Positions 1 through 8,259 of a stretch of DNA of 62,645 nt are shown here, piece after piece (position 1 is the first letter of the stretch; each line of letters starts with the position of its first letter). Under the pieces are notes generated by a model. It saw nothing but the letters and a program-made list of their open reading frames with translations. It made no database searches and was not told the DNA's origin. The position numbers were made by a program, and so were the translations under genes. The stretch is taken from positions 1 through 62,645 of the forward strand of contig CAMYMV010000020.1 of NCBI GenBank assembly GCA_947259585.1, written 5' to 3'. The DNA comes from an uncultured Gemmatimonadales bacterium (GTDB lineage: Bacteria; Gemmatimonadota; Gemmatimonadetes; Palauibacterales; Palauibacteraceae).

Positions 1-233
1 CCGGATTAAATCTAGAATAAAAACTAAGAAACCGATCAAGCGCGAAGTTGGTCAGAAATTGAATTGTGTTCTTCGGGTTGTTACGTGCAGCTAGGCCGTG
101 AATAACGCATAGGTGTTCTGTTATCCTGCCGAATGCATTTCTCAAATTTCCTAACTTAATCTGCGCCGATTAACCCGGTAGTTAACACTGCTTACCATAT
201 ACTCAGAGAGGAAAATGCGATAGAGTAGATAAG
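1..233. other. AT-rich non-coding leader of the left-hand segment
   Basis: No convincing gene is seen. The stretch is AT-rich like the two genes that follow and unlike everything after about 2,380. The bases just before 234 contain a purine-rich GAGAGGAAAA run about 20 bases upstream of the ATG, which may include the ribosome binding site. No clear promoter or terminator could be assigned. Confidence 0.5.
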
Positions 234-869
234 ATGAATCGGAAATTCATTGAGGCGCTATTATTGATTGGACCCAATTGCCCGTATTGTGCCACCATGA
301 TGCAGCTGTTTAACGAAATTATCAAGCAGGGGCAACTCGGTAAGTTGGAGATTATCAATATTGAGGTACAGCCAGAGCTCGCCGTAGATTTGGGTGTGCG
401 TTCCGTACCTTGGTTGCGTATTGGTGGTTTTGAATTCGAAGGAATTCTTGATCAAGCAGAGATTGTTCATTGGATTAAACAAGTCGGCGAAACCAACGGT
501 ATGGCCAATTACTTCGAATATCTCTTAGGTAAGGCCCAATTAGCGAAAGCGCTCAATATCATAAATTCTCATCCAATTTATCTACAGGATTTACTAATCT
601 TAGTAGAAGACACGGAACGAAGGATTGACGTGCGCCTCGGTGTGGGCGCGGTATTTGAGGAATTGCAGAATTCGGGGTTATTGTATGACTTAGTTGAGAA
701 ATTAGCGCTGCTTACCCGCAACCCCGTAGCGAGTGTGCGTGCCGACGCTGCTCATTATCTTTCATTAACGCAAAATCAGCAGGCGATTCCCCATCTGCAA
801 GCACTGCTACACGACGCCAACGCAGAAGTTCGGGATATTGCTGCAGAGAGTATAATGGCGCTCCAATAA
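234..869 (+). CDS. Thioredoxin-like domain protein with C-terminal HEAT-type repeats
   Basis: The 211-residue protein begins with a thioredoxin-like fold: a short beta strand, then a CPYC motif at residues 16-19, then a VRSVPW segment at about 56-61 that looks like the cis-proline loop of thioredoxins. The C-terminal third (about 145-211) has two HEAT/PBS-like helical repeats, the last reading HDANAEVRDIAAESI. Thioredoxin folds with CxxC handle disulfides and HEAT repeats bind proteins, so a redox role on a partner protein is plausible but not shown. No signal peptide is visible. Codon use and GC are far below the genes right of 2.5 kb, so it probably belongs to a different genome. Confidence 0.7.
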   Translation: MNRKFIEALLLIGPNCPYCATMMQLFNEIIKQGQLGKLEIINIEVQPELAVDLGVRSVPWLRIGGFEFEGILDQAEIVHWIKQVGETNGMANYFEYLLGKAQLAKALNIINSHPIYLQDLLILVEDTERRIDVRLGVGAVFEELQNSGLLYDLVEKLALLTRNPVASVRADAAHYLSLTQNQQAIPHLQALLHDANAEVRDIAAESIMALQ

Positions 870-1054
870 CGCTTTTGTTCTATGCAAATTGCGGATTCCT
901 TGTCTGTAAATCTTAATCCAAATGTGTCTTTTAAGAATCGGAAAATAGCCTCTAGGAAGTAACTATAACGGAATGTTGCGTGGCGCATAGTAACTACATG
1001 CTTGGTCCGTCATTGGCCGATTTATCCTGAGTCTGGTTGAAAAGTGAATATGCA

Positions 1055-2380
1055 TTAGTTGAGGTTAAAGTCACTTGGATAGAAATGCTGTTGAATTCGA
1101 ATGGTGGATTCGCGGGTATGATTTAGCACCAGGTCTAGATCGAATAGTGTATTATAAATAAGTTCAGAGTTGTTCTTATTCGGAAAATTATCGAGTTGCT
1201 GTTTTACTTGCGCACTAATTTCGGCAATGCTGTTGCTTATTCTTGGAGCCACTTGAAAGACGACTTGACGTATATCGTGGATCGTGTCACTAGAGGCGAG
1301 CAGTTGATTCGCAGCAAAATGATCAATTCCGCTACTATCAATCCAGTATTTTTTAGCCCACAATATATTATTATACAAATTCTTTATCATTGGGAGCCCT
1401 GCCAAATTGGGGTTTTGGCCTGTTACGATTCCTTCTAAATTTATTAACGCTTTTTTTAGTGCGTCAGAGATATCTTCAAAAGTAGACAATGCGTCAACTA
1501 GTGAATCTAAGTCATCCGGCAAGTCTTTGTCGCCATCATCGGTTGCATTTGACACTCTTTCTTCTACGATAGAAACAATTTCTTGGGACAACGCAGGTCC
1601 GGCAAATTTACCCGTTGATTTTTCGGACGAGGAGAATTTTAACACGGACAGTGCATCATGTATCGACCCTCCCTTCAAACGAATCGCCTGGAATGTGTCG
1701 ATCACACCTAATATGACGGCGTATTGATTGATTTTTGGGCCTTTGAGTTTGAGTGGGTAGCCACTCCCGTCGAGTCGTTCATGGTGGGTTAACACCGCTT
1801 GTAGAACTCGCTTGCTAAATTTAGTTTTCGAGCCAGATAGAATTAAATACCCAACGATGGGGTGTACTCGAATTGACTTAGCGTCTTCGTCAGTTAGGCT
1901 TTTTTTATCATATATTTTATTGTCTAGGTGCAATTCTCCGATGTCATGAAATAGACACGCCATGAACAGCTCTGCAAGTTGTTGCCGACTATATTTTAAG
2001 TGTATTCCGATCTCTGTGCTCATCAAGGCAGTGGTTAACGAGTGACTATAGCGCCTAGGATTGTCCGCTTTTAATACGGTAAGTTTATTCAATGAGATGT
2101 GGTCAAGTTGAATTTGATCAATAAATTGCTCGATCCTCTTTATGGCATCGGAGAAATCCAAACCATTGGAATCAAAACTCTCTTTTCCGATGTCTGTAAT
2201 AGATTCTAATATAGTAGGTACGGAAACTTGAGATCCAAATCCTAAGTACTCGTCCAATGGCTCCAATAATTTGTGTCTAAGAATTTTCTGATATATATCG
2301 TCCGTAATATTCGTCCCCGCAGGCGCAAGCAAAACTCCTTTATTATTTTGTATATCCTTTTGTATATCCTTAGCGCCCTC
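1055..2380 (-). CDS. HD-GYP domain protein (probable cyclic-di-GMP phosphodiesterase), 5' end cut off
   Basis: The product has the HD-GYP signature: FHDIGELHLD supplies the HD metal pair and HHERLDGSGYP supplies the GYP region. HD-GYP proteins hydrolyse cyclic di-GMP. The N-terminal part resembles the usual start of such proteins (a GVLLAPAGT strand-turn), but the first 10-20 residues are missing. Reading upstream of about 2,380 the frame stays open only by running into GC-rich sequence whose translation is unrelated, so I end the gene at the composition break. The C-terminal 200 residues are helical and not recognised. The partner segment upstream of this gene is absent from the window. The end coordinate is approximate. 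Confidence 0.75.
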   Translation of the reverse strand, partial: EGAKDIQKDIQNNKGVLLAPAGTNITDDIYQKILRHKLLEPLDEYLGFGSQVSVPTILESITDIGKESFDSNGLDFSDAIKRIEQFIDQIQLDHISLNKLTVLKADNPRRYSHSLTTALMSTEIGIHLKYSRQQLAELFMACLFHDIGELHLDNKIYDKKSLTDEDAKSIRVHPIVGYLILSGSKTKFSKRVLQAVLTHHERLDGSGYPLKLKGPKINQYAVILGVIDTFQAIRLKGGSIHDALSVLKFSSSEKSTGKFAGPALSQEIVSIVEERVSNATDDGDKDLPDDLDSLVDALSTFEDISDALKKALINLEGIVTGQNPNLAGLPMIKNLYNNILWAKKYWIDSSGIDHFAANQLLASSDTIHDIRQVVFQVAPRISNSIAEISAQVKQQLDNFPNKNNSELIYNTLFDLDLVLNHTRESTIRIQQHFYPSDFNLN

Positions 2381-2400
2381 CGGAACGTGCACCCGGGATC
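2365..2400. other. Composition break: likely assembly or recombination junction
   Basis: Left of about 2,371 the sequence is AT-rich; right of it it becomes GC-rich within ten bases and stays so for 60 kb. The break falls inside the reading frame of the HD-GYP gene. Immediately left of it a 12-base unit, GGATATACAAAA on the minus strand, is repeated in tandem. No integrase, insertion sequence end or tRNA lies at the border, so a contig mis-join is the simplest reading. Confidence 0.65.
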
Positions 2401-2553
2401 GCTCGTTGCACGGGTAGGCGGAACAACGATGCAACTCGAAACGAATACCGTGTATCAAAACGTTGCAGTACGCGGCCGCCCGACGGCGGCCGGCCCCGGA
2501 CAGGGATCCGGAGTAGACGACATCGGCAACCGAGGGAACAGAAGAAGAGGCAT

Positions 2554-4065
2554 ATGAACGACGCACTTAGGACCAAGCTCAACCTGATTCTCGTCGCTTT
2601 GCTCGCGTTCGCCCTGCCGCAGTCCTTCGCCATAGGCTCGGCCGAGATTCAGTTCGGCGCCTCCGCGGAACAGCTCCAGCAACTCGGGGATGTGAGCCTG
2701 TCGCAAGGCTTCGCCCCGGTGGTCGAGAAGATCGGGCCGGCGGTCGTAACGATCCGGGTGGCGCGAAACGCCCGTTCGGCGCGGAACGCTCCTCAACTTC
2801 CGGAGCCGTTCAGGGACTTCTTCCGTCAGCCGGAGCAGGGTCCCGGTCTCGTTCAGGGGAGCGGCTCGGGATTCATCGTCAGTCCGGACGGCTACATCGT
2901 GACGAACAACCACGTCGTCGCGGGGGCGGAGGAGATCAGCGTCGAGCTGGCCGATCGGCGTGAGTTCGTGAACGTTCGGCTCGTAGGCCGCGACCCGGAC
3001 ACGGACGTGGCTTTGCTGAAGATCGATGCGGACGACCTGCCGTCGATCCCCTTCGGCTCGGCCAGCGGAACGCGCGTGGGCGAGTGGGTCCTGGCGATCG
3101 GGAGCCCGGGATTCTCCGCCGGCGCGGGACGGGTGCTGGAGATGACGGTGACAGCGGGAATCGTTAGCGCCAAGGGCCGGAACATCAACATCCTGGCGCG
3201 CACGAACAACGCCGCCATCGAAGACTTCATCCAAACCGACGCGGCGATCAACCCCGGGAACTCCGGAGGACCTCTCGTCAACGTGCGTGGCGAGGTGATC
3301 GGGATGAACACCGCGATCTCGAGCACCACGGGATTCAACCAGGGATACGGCTTCGCCGTCCCCATCGAGCTGGTGGGCGAGGTCGTGGACGACCTCATCC
3401 AGTACGGTGAGGTTCGCCGGGCGATCCTCGGTGTTTCCGTGACGAGCGTCACGGCAGAAGACGCCGAGTTTTACGGCCTTGACGAGGTGGCCGGTGTCGT
3501 CGTCCAGGACTTCGGAGCTCTCGGGTCGGCCGAGAGCGCGGCTCGTGACGCGGGCCTCGAGCGTGGCGACGTGATCGTGTCGCTCGAGGGCCAGCCGATC
3601 AGCACGGTGAGCGAGCTCCAGACAAGGCTCCGCGCGTTCTCGCCGGGTGAGACCGTGACGATCGGCCTCATACGACGCTCGACCAAGGAGCTTGACGAGA
3701 TTCGGGTGCAGCTCCAGCAGCGGCCCGCCGAGACCCGTGTGGCATCGGCCGATTCACCGCCGGACGCCGCCGACCATCTCGGCATCTCGGTCCGGGACCT
3801 GGAGGAAGCCCGGAGAGCGGGTCTGGAACTGGACGAGGACATTTCCGGCGTCATCATCTCCGATGTGTCGCGGACCGGAGCCCTCGGGCGGTCCAACATC
3901 CAGCCCGGCATGATCATCCAGGACATCAACGGGCAGGCAGTGACCACCGTCGACGAGTATCACGAGATCGTCAAGGCGCTGCAGCCGGGCGGCATCGCCA
4001 ACCTGGCGCTGCTCGATCCGCGCTCCGGGTCGCGCCTCACGCTGAGCGTGCGGCTGCCTTCGTAG
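2554..4065 (+). CDS. degP: Periplasmic serine endoprotease, HtrA/DegP family
   Basis: HtrA proteases degrade or refold misfolded envelope proteins. Residues 1-27 form a signal peptide with a hydrophobic core. The trypsin-like domain carries the full triad: His120 in TNNHVV, Asp151 in DPDTDVALLKID and Ser237 in NPGNSGGP. Two PDZ domains follow, at about 280-375 and 405-500, the usual DegP/DegQ layout and length (503 residues). A GAGG run lies just before the ATG. The gene is the first complete one in the GC-rich part and appears monocistronic, with hairpins downstream. Its own promoter would lie at 2,400-2,550, very near the composition break, and none could be assigned. Confidence 0.95.
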   Translation: MNDALRTKLNLILVALLAFALPQSFAIGSAEIQFGASAEQLQQLGDVSLSQGFAPVVEKIGPAVVTIRVARNARSARNAPQLPEPFRDFFRQPEQGPGLVQGSGSGFIVSPDGYIVTNNHVVAGAEEISVELADRREFVNVRLVGRDPDTDVALLKIDADDLPSIPFGSASGTRVGEWVLAIGSPGFSAGAGRVLEMTVTAGIVSAKGRNINILARTNNAAIEDFIQTDAAINPGNSGGPLVNVRGEVIGMNTAISSTTGFNQGYGFAVPIELVGEVVDDLIQYGEVRRAILGVSVTSVTAEDAEFYGLDEVAGVVVQDFGALGSAESAARDAGLERGDVIVSLEGQPISTVSELQTRLRAFSPGETVTIGLIRRSTKELDEIRVQLQQRPAETRVASADSPPDAADHLGISVRDLEEARRAGLELDEDISGVIISDVSRTGALGRSNIQPGMIIQDINGQAVTTVDEYHEIVKALQPGGIANLALLDPRSGSRLTLSVRLPS

Positions 4066-4116
4066 AGAACCGGCGTGGGGTCCCCGCGCCGCTGATATCT
4101 CGCTCCGCGAGCTGGC

Positions 4117-4165
4117 GGATGCCTTTTCCGAGGAGCCTCCTTGGCGGAGTCTCCTCGGGGCATCC
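4117..4165. other. Long three-step hairpin downstream of the HtrA gene
   Basis: Three nested stems are visible: 4117-4123 with 4159-4165 (7 bp), 4128-4135 with 4151-4158 (8 bp), and 4137-4140 with 4146-4149 (4 bp), closing a TTGGC loop. No T-run follows, so this is not a plain intrinsic terminator. It could stabilise the 3' end of the protease mRNA or belong to a dispersed palindromic repeat family. I see no second copy in this window. Confidence 0.5.
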
Positions 4166-4275
4166 AATGCTCGCTACCGAGGTGCTCGCGGCGCTTGGTC
4201 TTGCGGCGGTTTCTTCGGCGGCTGGGGCACGCAGAGCGCGTCGGCGAGGTCCTAGCGGGATCGAGGAGACTAAAG

Positions 4276-4305
4276 AGAGAGGCCCGGCTTTGGCCGGGCC
4301 TCTCT
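4276..4305. terminator. Perfect 12-bp hairpin between convergent genes
   Basis: A perfect 12-bp stem (AGAGAGGCCCGG with its complement) closes a 6-base loop. It lies between the plus-strand protease and the minus-strand membrane protein gene. A short CTTT follows on the minus strand, so it may work in both directions, best for the minus-strand gene. Confidence 0.7.
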
Positions 4306-4351
4306 GCATCATGGGGCCGGCAGGCTTGTGCGCGTCGGACGGGAGGAGCGG

Positions 4352-4858
4352 CTAGGGTTCCTCGAACTCGGGATCGCCGTGCTCGCTGACGTGCCGGAGG
4401 AGTCGCGGATGCGCCCGATGCAGGTAGGTGCCCATCGCGAGCGCCGCGCACACGTTCGCGACCACTACGCTCCACCAGGGCAGCGCTTCACCCAACGCGG
4501 CGCCCGCCCCGGCCGCCAGAACGGTGGCCAGGAAGAAGGCGCCGAGAAGCACCATGAACGCCACGTACCAGATCGCGGGATGGAGCTCTGTCTCCACCAC
4601 GAGCCAGGCCACGAAGATTCCGAATACCACGAAAGCCAGGACGTGGATTCCGTTGTAGGTGAAGACCGCCGCGGGCGTCACGGCCCCCTCGCCTCCCCCG
4701 GCTCCTCCGAAGACGGCCTGTCCCAGCGTGGCGACCGTGTAGAAGACGGAGCGGCCGGTTACCAGATCCACGATGCCGAGGACCAGTGCGACCGTCACGT
4801 AACCGATCAGGCCCGCGACCAGGCCCTCGTAGAAGACACGCTGCTGCGTCTCGCTCAT
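4352..4858 (-). CDS. Small four-helix membrane protein of unknown function
   Basis: The 168-residue product has four strongly hydrophobic segments and ends in a charged tail (HGDPEFEEP). I do not recognise the family. The start was set at the ATG at 4858 because AGGAGAGG stands five bases upstream; a longer frame to 4912 only adds an Ala/Gly-rich stretch. The gene is separated from the HtrA gene by the hairpin at 4276-4305 and from the next minus-strand gene by about 150 bases. Nothing around it suggests a function. Confidence 0.75.
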   Translation of the reverse strand: MSETQQRVFYEGLVAGLIGYVTVALVLGIVDLVTGRSVFYTVATLGQAVFGGAGGGEGAVTPAAVFTYNGIHVLAFVVFGIFVAWLVVETELHPAIWYVAFMVLLGAFFLATVLAAGAGAALGEALPWWSVVVANVCAALAMGTYLHRAHPRLLRHVSEHGDPEFEEP

Positions 4859-5013
4859 GGCAGCCTCTCCTGCTTCGCCCGGGTCGACCGCTGCCGCCGC
4901 CGTTACTTTCAAGCTAAGCGCGGCAGCGGCCCACCATCTGTAGGGAGGTTCTCCGCAGGCTTGGTGGTGGAATCCCCGTCATGGACAAGTCGGACCTCGT
5001 GGCGCTTACGGGG

Positions 5014-5394
5014 TCACATGCACCCCTCTTCGGACTCCTTCTTCTTCTTGAACTCGATGAGGATCACCTCGGCTGCGTCGCCCACGTTCTCGGGAAGGTG
5101 TGTGACGGCCTCTGTCCACCCTACTTCGCCCTCCTTCGCACTGTACTCCTCGCTCGTCCCGTCCGGGGCGTGCATCTGGAAGGTGTTGTCGGTGAGATTC
5201 ACCGCGATGCCGGCCGGATGCCAGTGCATGACGGACTTCTCGCCGGGACCGTAGGTGATGCGGAGCACCCGCACCTGATCGTTCTCGAACTCGACCTTGT
5301 AGTGGTCGGAATCGACCTCGGTCGCGTCCTGGGCGACGGCGGGTGCTGCGAACAGCAGCAGGAAACCGAGTGCAGCAAGGTTGACGCGTCTCAC
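5014..5394 (-). CDS. Secreted small cupin-like protein
   Basis: The 126-residue product starts with a signal peptide (VNLAALGFLLLFAAPAVAQ, cleavage after AQ). The rest reads as a small cupin-like beta barrel, with the histidine pair of MHWHPAG at its centre and an acidic, lysine-rich end. Cupins often bind a metal through such histidines. The GTG at 5394 was chosen because AGGAGGT lies five bases upstream and because it places the signal peptide at the N terminus; the longer ATG frame to 5445 would bury it. Export to the periplasm is likely, but substrate and role are unknown. Confidence 0.8.
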   Translation of the reverse strand: MRRVNLAALGFLLLFAAPAVAQDATEVDSDHYKVEFENDQVRVLRITYGPGEKSVMHWHPAGIAVNLTDNTFQMHAPDGTSEEYSAKEGEVGWTEAVTHLPENVGDAAEVILIEFKKKKESEEGCM

Positions 5395-5550
5395 AGGGAC
5401 CTCCTGTAGCAGGGGAACATCGCTCATCGAAACTCCACGATACATGAAGCCGATGCCGGCGAGAAGAGGCGGCCCTGCGGAGGTTCGCGCTGCCCCATGA
5501 GACGATGTCGGGTCTCTGAGGCCGCATGCAAGACACGTCGGGTGTGACCC

Positions 5551-5639
5551 GCACCTATCAGATCACCTCGCCCGAAGCTAGACTTGAGAGCCCCGCGAAA
5601 GTGGCGGAACCGGCAGACGCGCCAGCCTTAGGAGCTGGT
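5551..5639 (+). repeat. Left copy of an 89-bp direct repeat (tRNA-Leu upstream region plus 5' half)
   Basis: This block matches 8695-8783 with four mismatches in 89 bases. It covers about 44 bases upstream of tRNA-Leu and the tRNA itself through the 3' side of the anticodon stem, and identity stops there. The anticodon stem-loop at its end is an inverted repeat with a 7-base centre, like a tyrosine recombinase core. The two copies bracket 3.1 kb. Confidence 0.8.
5595..5639 (+). pseudogene. 5'-half tRNA-Leu remnant
   Basis: Bases 5595-5639 are identical to the first 45 bases of the intact tRNA-Leu(UAG) at 8739-8822: acceptor strand, D arm and complete anticodon arm. The variable loop, T arm and 3' acceptor strand are missing, so no tRNA can form. 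The sequence then runs into a different hairpin at 5640-5669. It is either the displaced half of an integration target or a partial duplication. Confidence 0.85.
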
Positions 5640-5877
5640 AGTAAGTCGTTACGTTTTAAGCGGCTTACTGGATGAACCAAGGGCTCCTGCCACATCCTGC
5701 GGTGGGAGCCCTCAGCTGTTTCGGCACCCTGCGGAAGCGAACCTCACACACTTTATCGCACACCCTGATTTGGCCGGGGGACTATGCCCGATTGTGACCG
5801 CTGGCCTGCTGATTCAGTTTGCTTCGGAGCGAGCAGCGACGGCCCTAAATGAACCTCAGTTCCGCCCACCGGATGGC
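5640..5877. other. Non-coding stretch with two hairpins after the tRNA half
   Basis: No gene is seen. Bases 5640-5669 form a 9-bp stem (one T:G pair) with a 12-base loop that starts on the base where tRNA identity ends. Bases 5681-5687 pair with 5705-5711 (GGGCTCC with GGAGCCC). Neither is followed by a T-run. If the duplicated tRNA promoter is active it would transcribe these structures. Confidence 0.5.
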
Positions 5878-5907
5878 AAGACGCCCGCCTATTACAGCGG
5901 GCGTCTT
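5878..5907 (-). terminator. Perfect 11-bp hairpin downstream of the Ig-like lipoprotein gene
   Basis: AAGACGCCCGC pairs perfectly with its complement around an 8-base loop. It lies 40 bases beyond the stop codon of the minus-strand lipoprotein gene. No T-run follows on either strand, so termination efficiency is uncertain. Confidence 0.55.
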
Positions 5908-5947
5908 ACGTTCGACAAGGACTGCCGCCTGGCACGAGATTGACCCG

Positions 5948-6481
5948 TCAGCCACCTGTTGTGAAGCCGAAGAACATCCCATAGCTGCCGTTCTGGTGTC
6001 GCCAGCCTGCACCCTCTGTGTGCCTGCGACCGCGGCCCATCATACCGCCGTTGGCCCATTGGCCGCCCATTTGGAATCCGTACTGCTCGAAGTCCACGTG
6101 GTGGCCGTGCTGATCCACTAGGCCACCTCCAAGGTGCAGCGTGTACCGTACCTGCTCATGCAGTGGCTCGTGTGGAGCGAAGTTCAACCGACGGTGCTCG
6201 TGGCTCCATTCCCAGACTCCGTGCACCTCGGGCCCGTCCAAGTCTCCCTCGTGAAGACATGCGAATGTGTGCATCTCCTCACGCATTGGGTGATCGAAGT
6301 GGGCGAACATGGTACCGTCTGGATCGACACCGACCTGGCCGCCATGCGGAACTACGTCCAAAAGAACGGCTTCGCCAGGATCTGAAAGACCGGCTACGTC
6401 CCCGGAGGAGCAACCGGCAGCAATAGCCGTAAGAAGTGCAGCAAGCGGAAAACACGACCTACGTTCACGGAGACGAGTCAC
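5948..6481 (-). CDS. Lipoprotein with bacterial Ig-like domain and His/Met-rich tail
   Basis: The 177-residue product has a lipoprotein signal (FPLAALLTAIAAGCSS, lipidation at the Cys). Residues about 45-130 read as one Ig-like domain of the SbsA/Big_5 type, with the typical DPDGTMFAHFDHPM and YTLHL strands. Histidines are frequent throughout, and the last 50 residues are rich in Gly, Met, His and Tyr, which could bind copper or another metal; that is inference. The GTG at 6481 was chosen because AGGAA sits nine bases upstream and the signal peptide then begins the protein. It lies in the 3.1 kb islet with the eight-heme cytochrome, suggesting a shared surface redox or metal role. Confidence 0.75.
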   Translation of the reverse strand: MTRLRERRSCFPLAALLTAIAAGCSSGDVAGLSDPGEAVLLDVVPHGGQVGVDPDGTMFAHFDHPMREEMHTFACLHEGDLDGPEVHGVWEWSHEHRRLNFAPHEPLHEQVRYTLHLGGGLVDQHGHHVDFEQYGFQMGGQWANGGMMGRGRRHTEGAGWRHQNGSYGMFFGFTTGG

Positions 6482-6759
6482 GGTATTCTGATTCCTTGAT
6501 AGGTGTCTCACGGAGCTCGGCCGGTTGGCGCCCCGTTTGGGGCGCGCGGCCACAATTGTCACAGTAGACTAGATCCCCGGCACGACCGCGGCTGTCGGGA
6601 GATCCCTGCGGTTGCCCGTGGGGAAGGGCACTTGAGGGCACTCTTGATGGGGGGTGGCCCCGTCCGGTGAGCATTCTCTCCCGACTGCTCCAGGACGTGA
6701 GCCCGATCTGCCATTAGCTGTTCGGCTGCGACGAATGCGGTCACAGCCAGATGTAGGAA
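6482..6759. other. Intergenic stretch between the islet genes
   Basis: Apart from the lipoprotein's ribosome binding site near 6490, I see no gene, tRNA or mobile-element end here. Frames in this stretch are overruns of the neighbours. It should hold the promoter of the lipoprotein gene, but no clear -35/-10 pair stands out. Confidence 0.4.
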
Positions 6760-6782
6760 GGGCGGCCCCTATGGAGCCGCCC
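6760..6782 (-). terminator. Hairpin after the cytochrome gene
   Basis: GGGCGGC at 6760-6766 pairs with GCCGCCC at 6776-6782. It is 25 bases past the stop of the minus-strand cytochrome gene and is followed on that strand by CTTCCT. A modest intrinsic terminator is likely. Confidence 0.55.
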
Positions 6783-6807
6783 CTCTTGGCTTGTCTACCA
6801 GTAACGG

Positions 6808-8259
6808 CTACCCGCCGTGAATGCCCGTCGCCCTGGCGGAGAGCTCGGCCAGCGTCTGCTCGCTCGAGCCACCGCCCTCTCCGGTCAGCGGATCCGTGTG
6901 GCACTGGTAGCACACGAAATCCAGGGTCACGAAGGCGTTGGTCCGGGTCTTCCCGGTCCCCGCATCCGTGAAGAACATCGCGTCCTTGCCGACCGCACCG
7001 GGATTGATCGTGAAGATGTGGGTCTTCACATCGCCTACGAATTCGTTCTCCTTGGTTGCCGACTTGGTAGCCTGCGCCAGGTGGCAGGTCTCGCAGTCGG
7101 CGATCGGCACCAGGTGAGCGTTCGACGGCGTGCCGTGACAGTCTTCGCACTCCGCGATGATGCCCGGGTTGCCGTAGCTCACCCCGATGTGCGCATCGTG
7201 ACAGGACCCGCAGTCCACGTCGTTGTCGGCGTGCGCGGACATCAACCACTCGTTGTACTGCTCGTGGTGGCGAATGAAGCCCCCGCTGGCCTCGGGCTGC
7301 ACCGTCAAACCGCCCCGTTGGTGACAGGTGCCGCAGGCCTCGGAGGTGAGGTCAAGGGTGATCTCGGTGGCTGACTGGGTCGAGACGTGGTCGACGCCTG
7401 GTCCGTGGCACTCCTCGCACCTGACGCCCGGCTCCTCCCACGTGCCCTCGATGCCGACGAGCCCGTCCTGGTTCACGCCGCCGTTCTCGGCGAGGGTCTG
7501 CCAGCCGGTCATGTGGCACGGCCCGCAGTCGTACGGCTTGAGCTCATCCTTGTGGTAGTCGACCCACTCCTCGGTCGCCAGGTTCCACTGGTTGTTTCCC
7601 CCTGCCGTGATGATGTAGCCGTCGGTTCCGATGAACCGGGCCTTCCATCCGTACCCGCCGATCACGTACGTCACGTCATCCCAGGTGGAGCCCGCGGGCG
7701 GGTTCGGTACAACGCTGTTCGGGTACGTCGGGGGCGTACCGTCCACCACCTTGTTCAGCTTGTATTGGTGGCCGTCCCTCAGCCGCTCGTCGTCGGCAGC
7801 GTTCGGGTGGCAGTCCGCGCAGGTCTCGGTCATCACGTAGCCCCGTTCCGAAAACGCGACCACCGCGAAGATGTCCTCCGTGGTGTCCTCGCCGGTCTGA
7901 CCCGCGTCGTCGGTGGCAACCCCCTTGATCACCACTCCGTACAGGGCTTCGCTGGGAACCATCCAGTCGAAGCTGGTTCCGGTGAGGTCCGAGGCGATGG
8001 GCGTGTCGGTCGCACCATCGTCGTGGGTGTAGCTCAGGTCTACGCCAACGACTTGATTGTCATCGCTCGCGGTCCATGTGATTGTCACCGTGCCGCCCGG
8101 CATGACGGCCGCTCCGCCGGAGGGCGCCGTGAGGCTGATCGTCGGCGCCTGGTCCGTGGGCGGCGGCGGCGGCGGGATCACTCCCCCGTCGTCATCGCTG
8201 CTACAGCCAATGAGACCGACGAGCGCGATTCCCAGCAGGATTGTCTTCAGCTGCTTCAT
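6808..8259 (-). CDS. Eight-heme c-type cytochrome lipoprotein with N-terminal Ig-like domain
   Basis: The 483-residue product has a lipoprotein signal (LVGLIGC, Cys19), a Pro-rich linker (29-34), an Ig/cadherin-like domain (about 36-135) and then eight CxxCH heme sites at 147, 245, 281, 309, 350, 371, 389 and 450. Spacing resembles cytochrome c554-like multiheme families that carry electrons outside the inner membrane. No other redox partner lies nearby, so donor and acceptor are unknown. The ATG at 8259 sits nine bases after AAGGAG; an ATG two codons earlier is also possible. The gene lies in the tRNA-bounded islet and has a long structured upstream region, so transfer and regulated expression are both plausible. 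Confidence 0.9.
   Translation of the reverse strand: MKQLKTILLGIALVGLIGCSSDDDGGVIPPPPPPTDQAPTISLTAPSGGAAVMPGGTVTITWTASDDNQVVGVDLSYTHDDGATDTPIASDLTGTSFDWMVPSEALYGVVIKGVATDDAGQTGEDTTEDIFAVVAFSERGYVMTETCADCHPNAADDERLRDGHQYKLNKVVDGTPPTYPNSVVPNPPAGSTWDDVTYVIGGYGWKARFIGTDGYIITAGGNNQWNLATEEWVDYHKDELKPYDCGPCHMTGWQTLAENGGVNQDGLVGIEGTWEEPGVRCEECHGPGVDHVSTQSATEITLDLTSEACGTCHQRGGLTVQPEASGGFIRHHEQYNEWLMSAHADNDVDCGSCHDAHIGVSYGNPGIIAECEDCHGTPSNAHLVPIADCETCHLAQATKSATKENEFVGDVKTHIFTINPGAVGKDAMFFTDAGTGKTRTNAFVTLDFVCYQCHTDPLTGEGGGSSEQTLAELSARATGIHGG

Noticed and set aside
4328..5254. 308-codon open frame on the plus strand
   Set aside because: Runs across two minus-strand genes that have signal peptides or membrane helices and good ribosome binding sites; the product is low-complexity and unlike any family.
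5640..5669. Integron attC site
   Set aside because: The hairpin lacks the GTTRRRY and paired R'/R'' boxes, and there is no integron integrase in the window.
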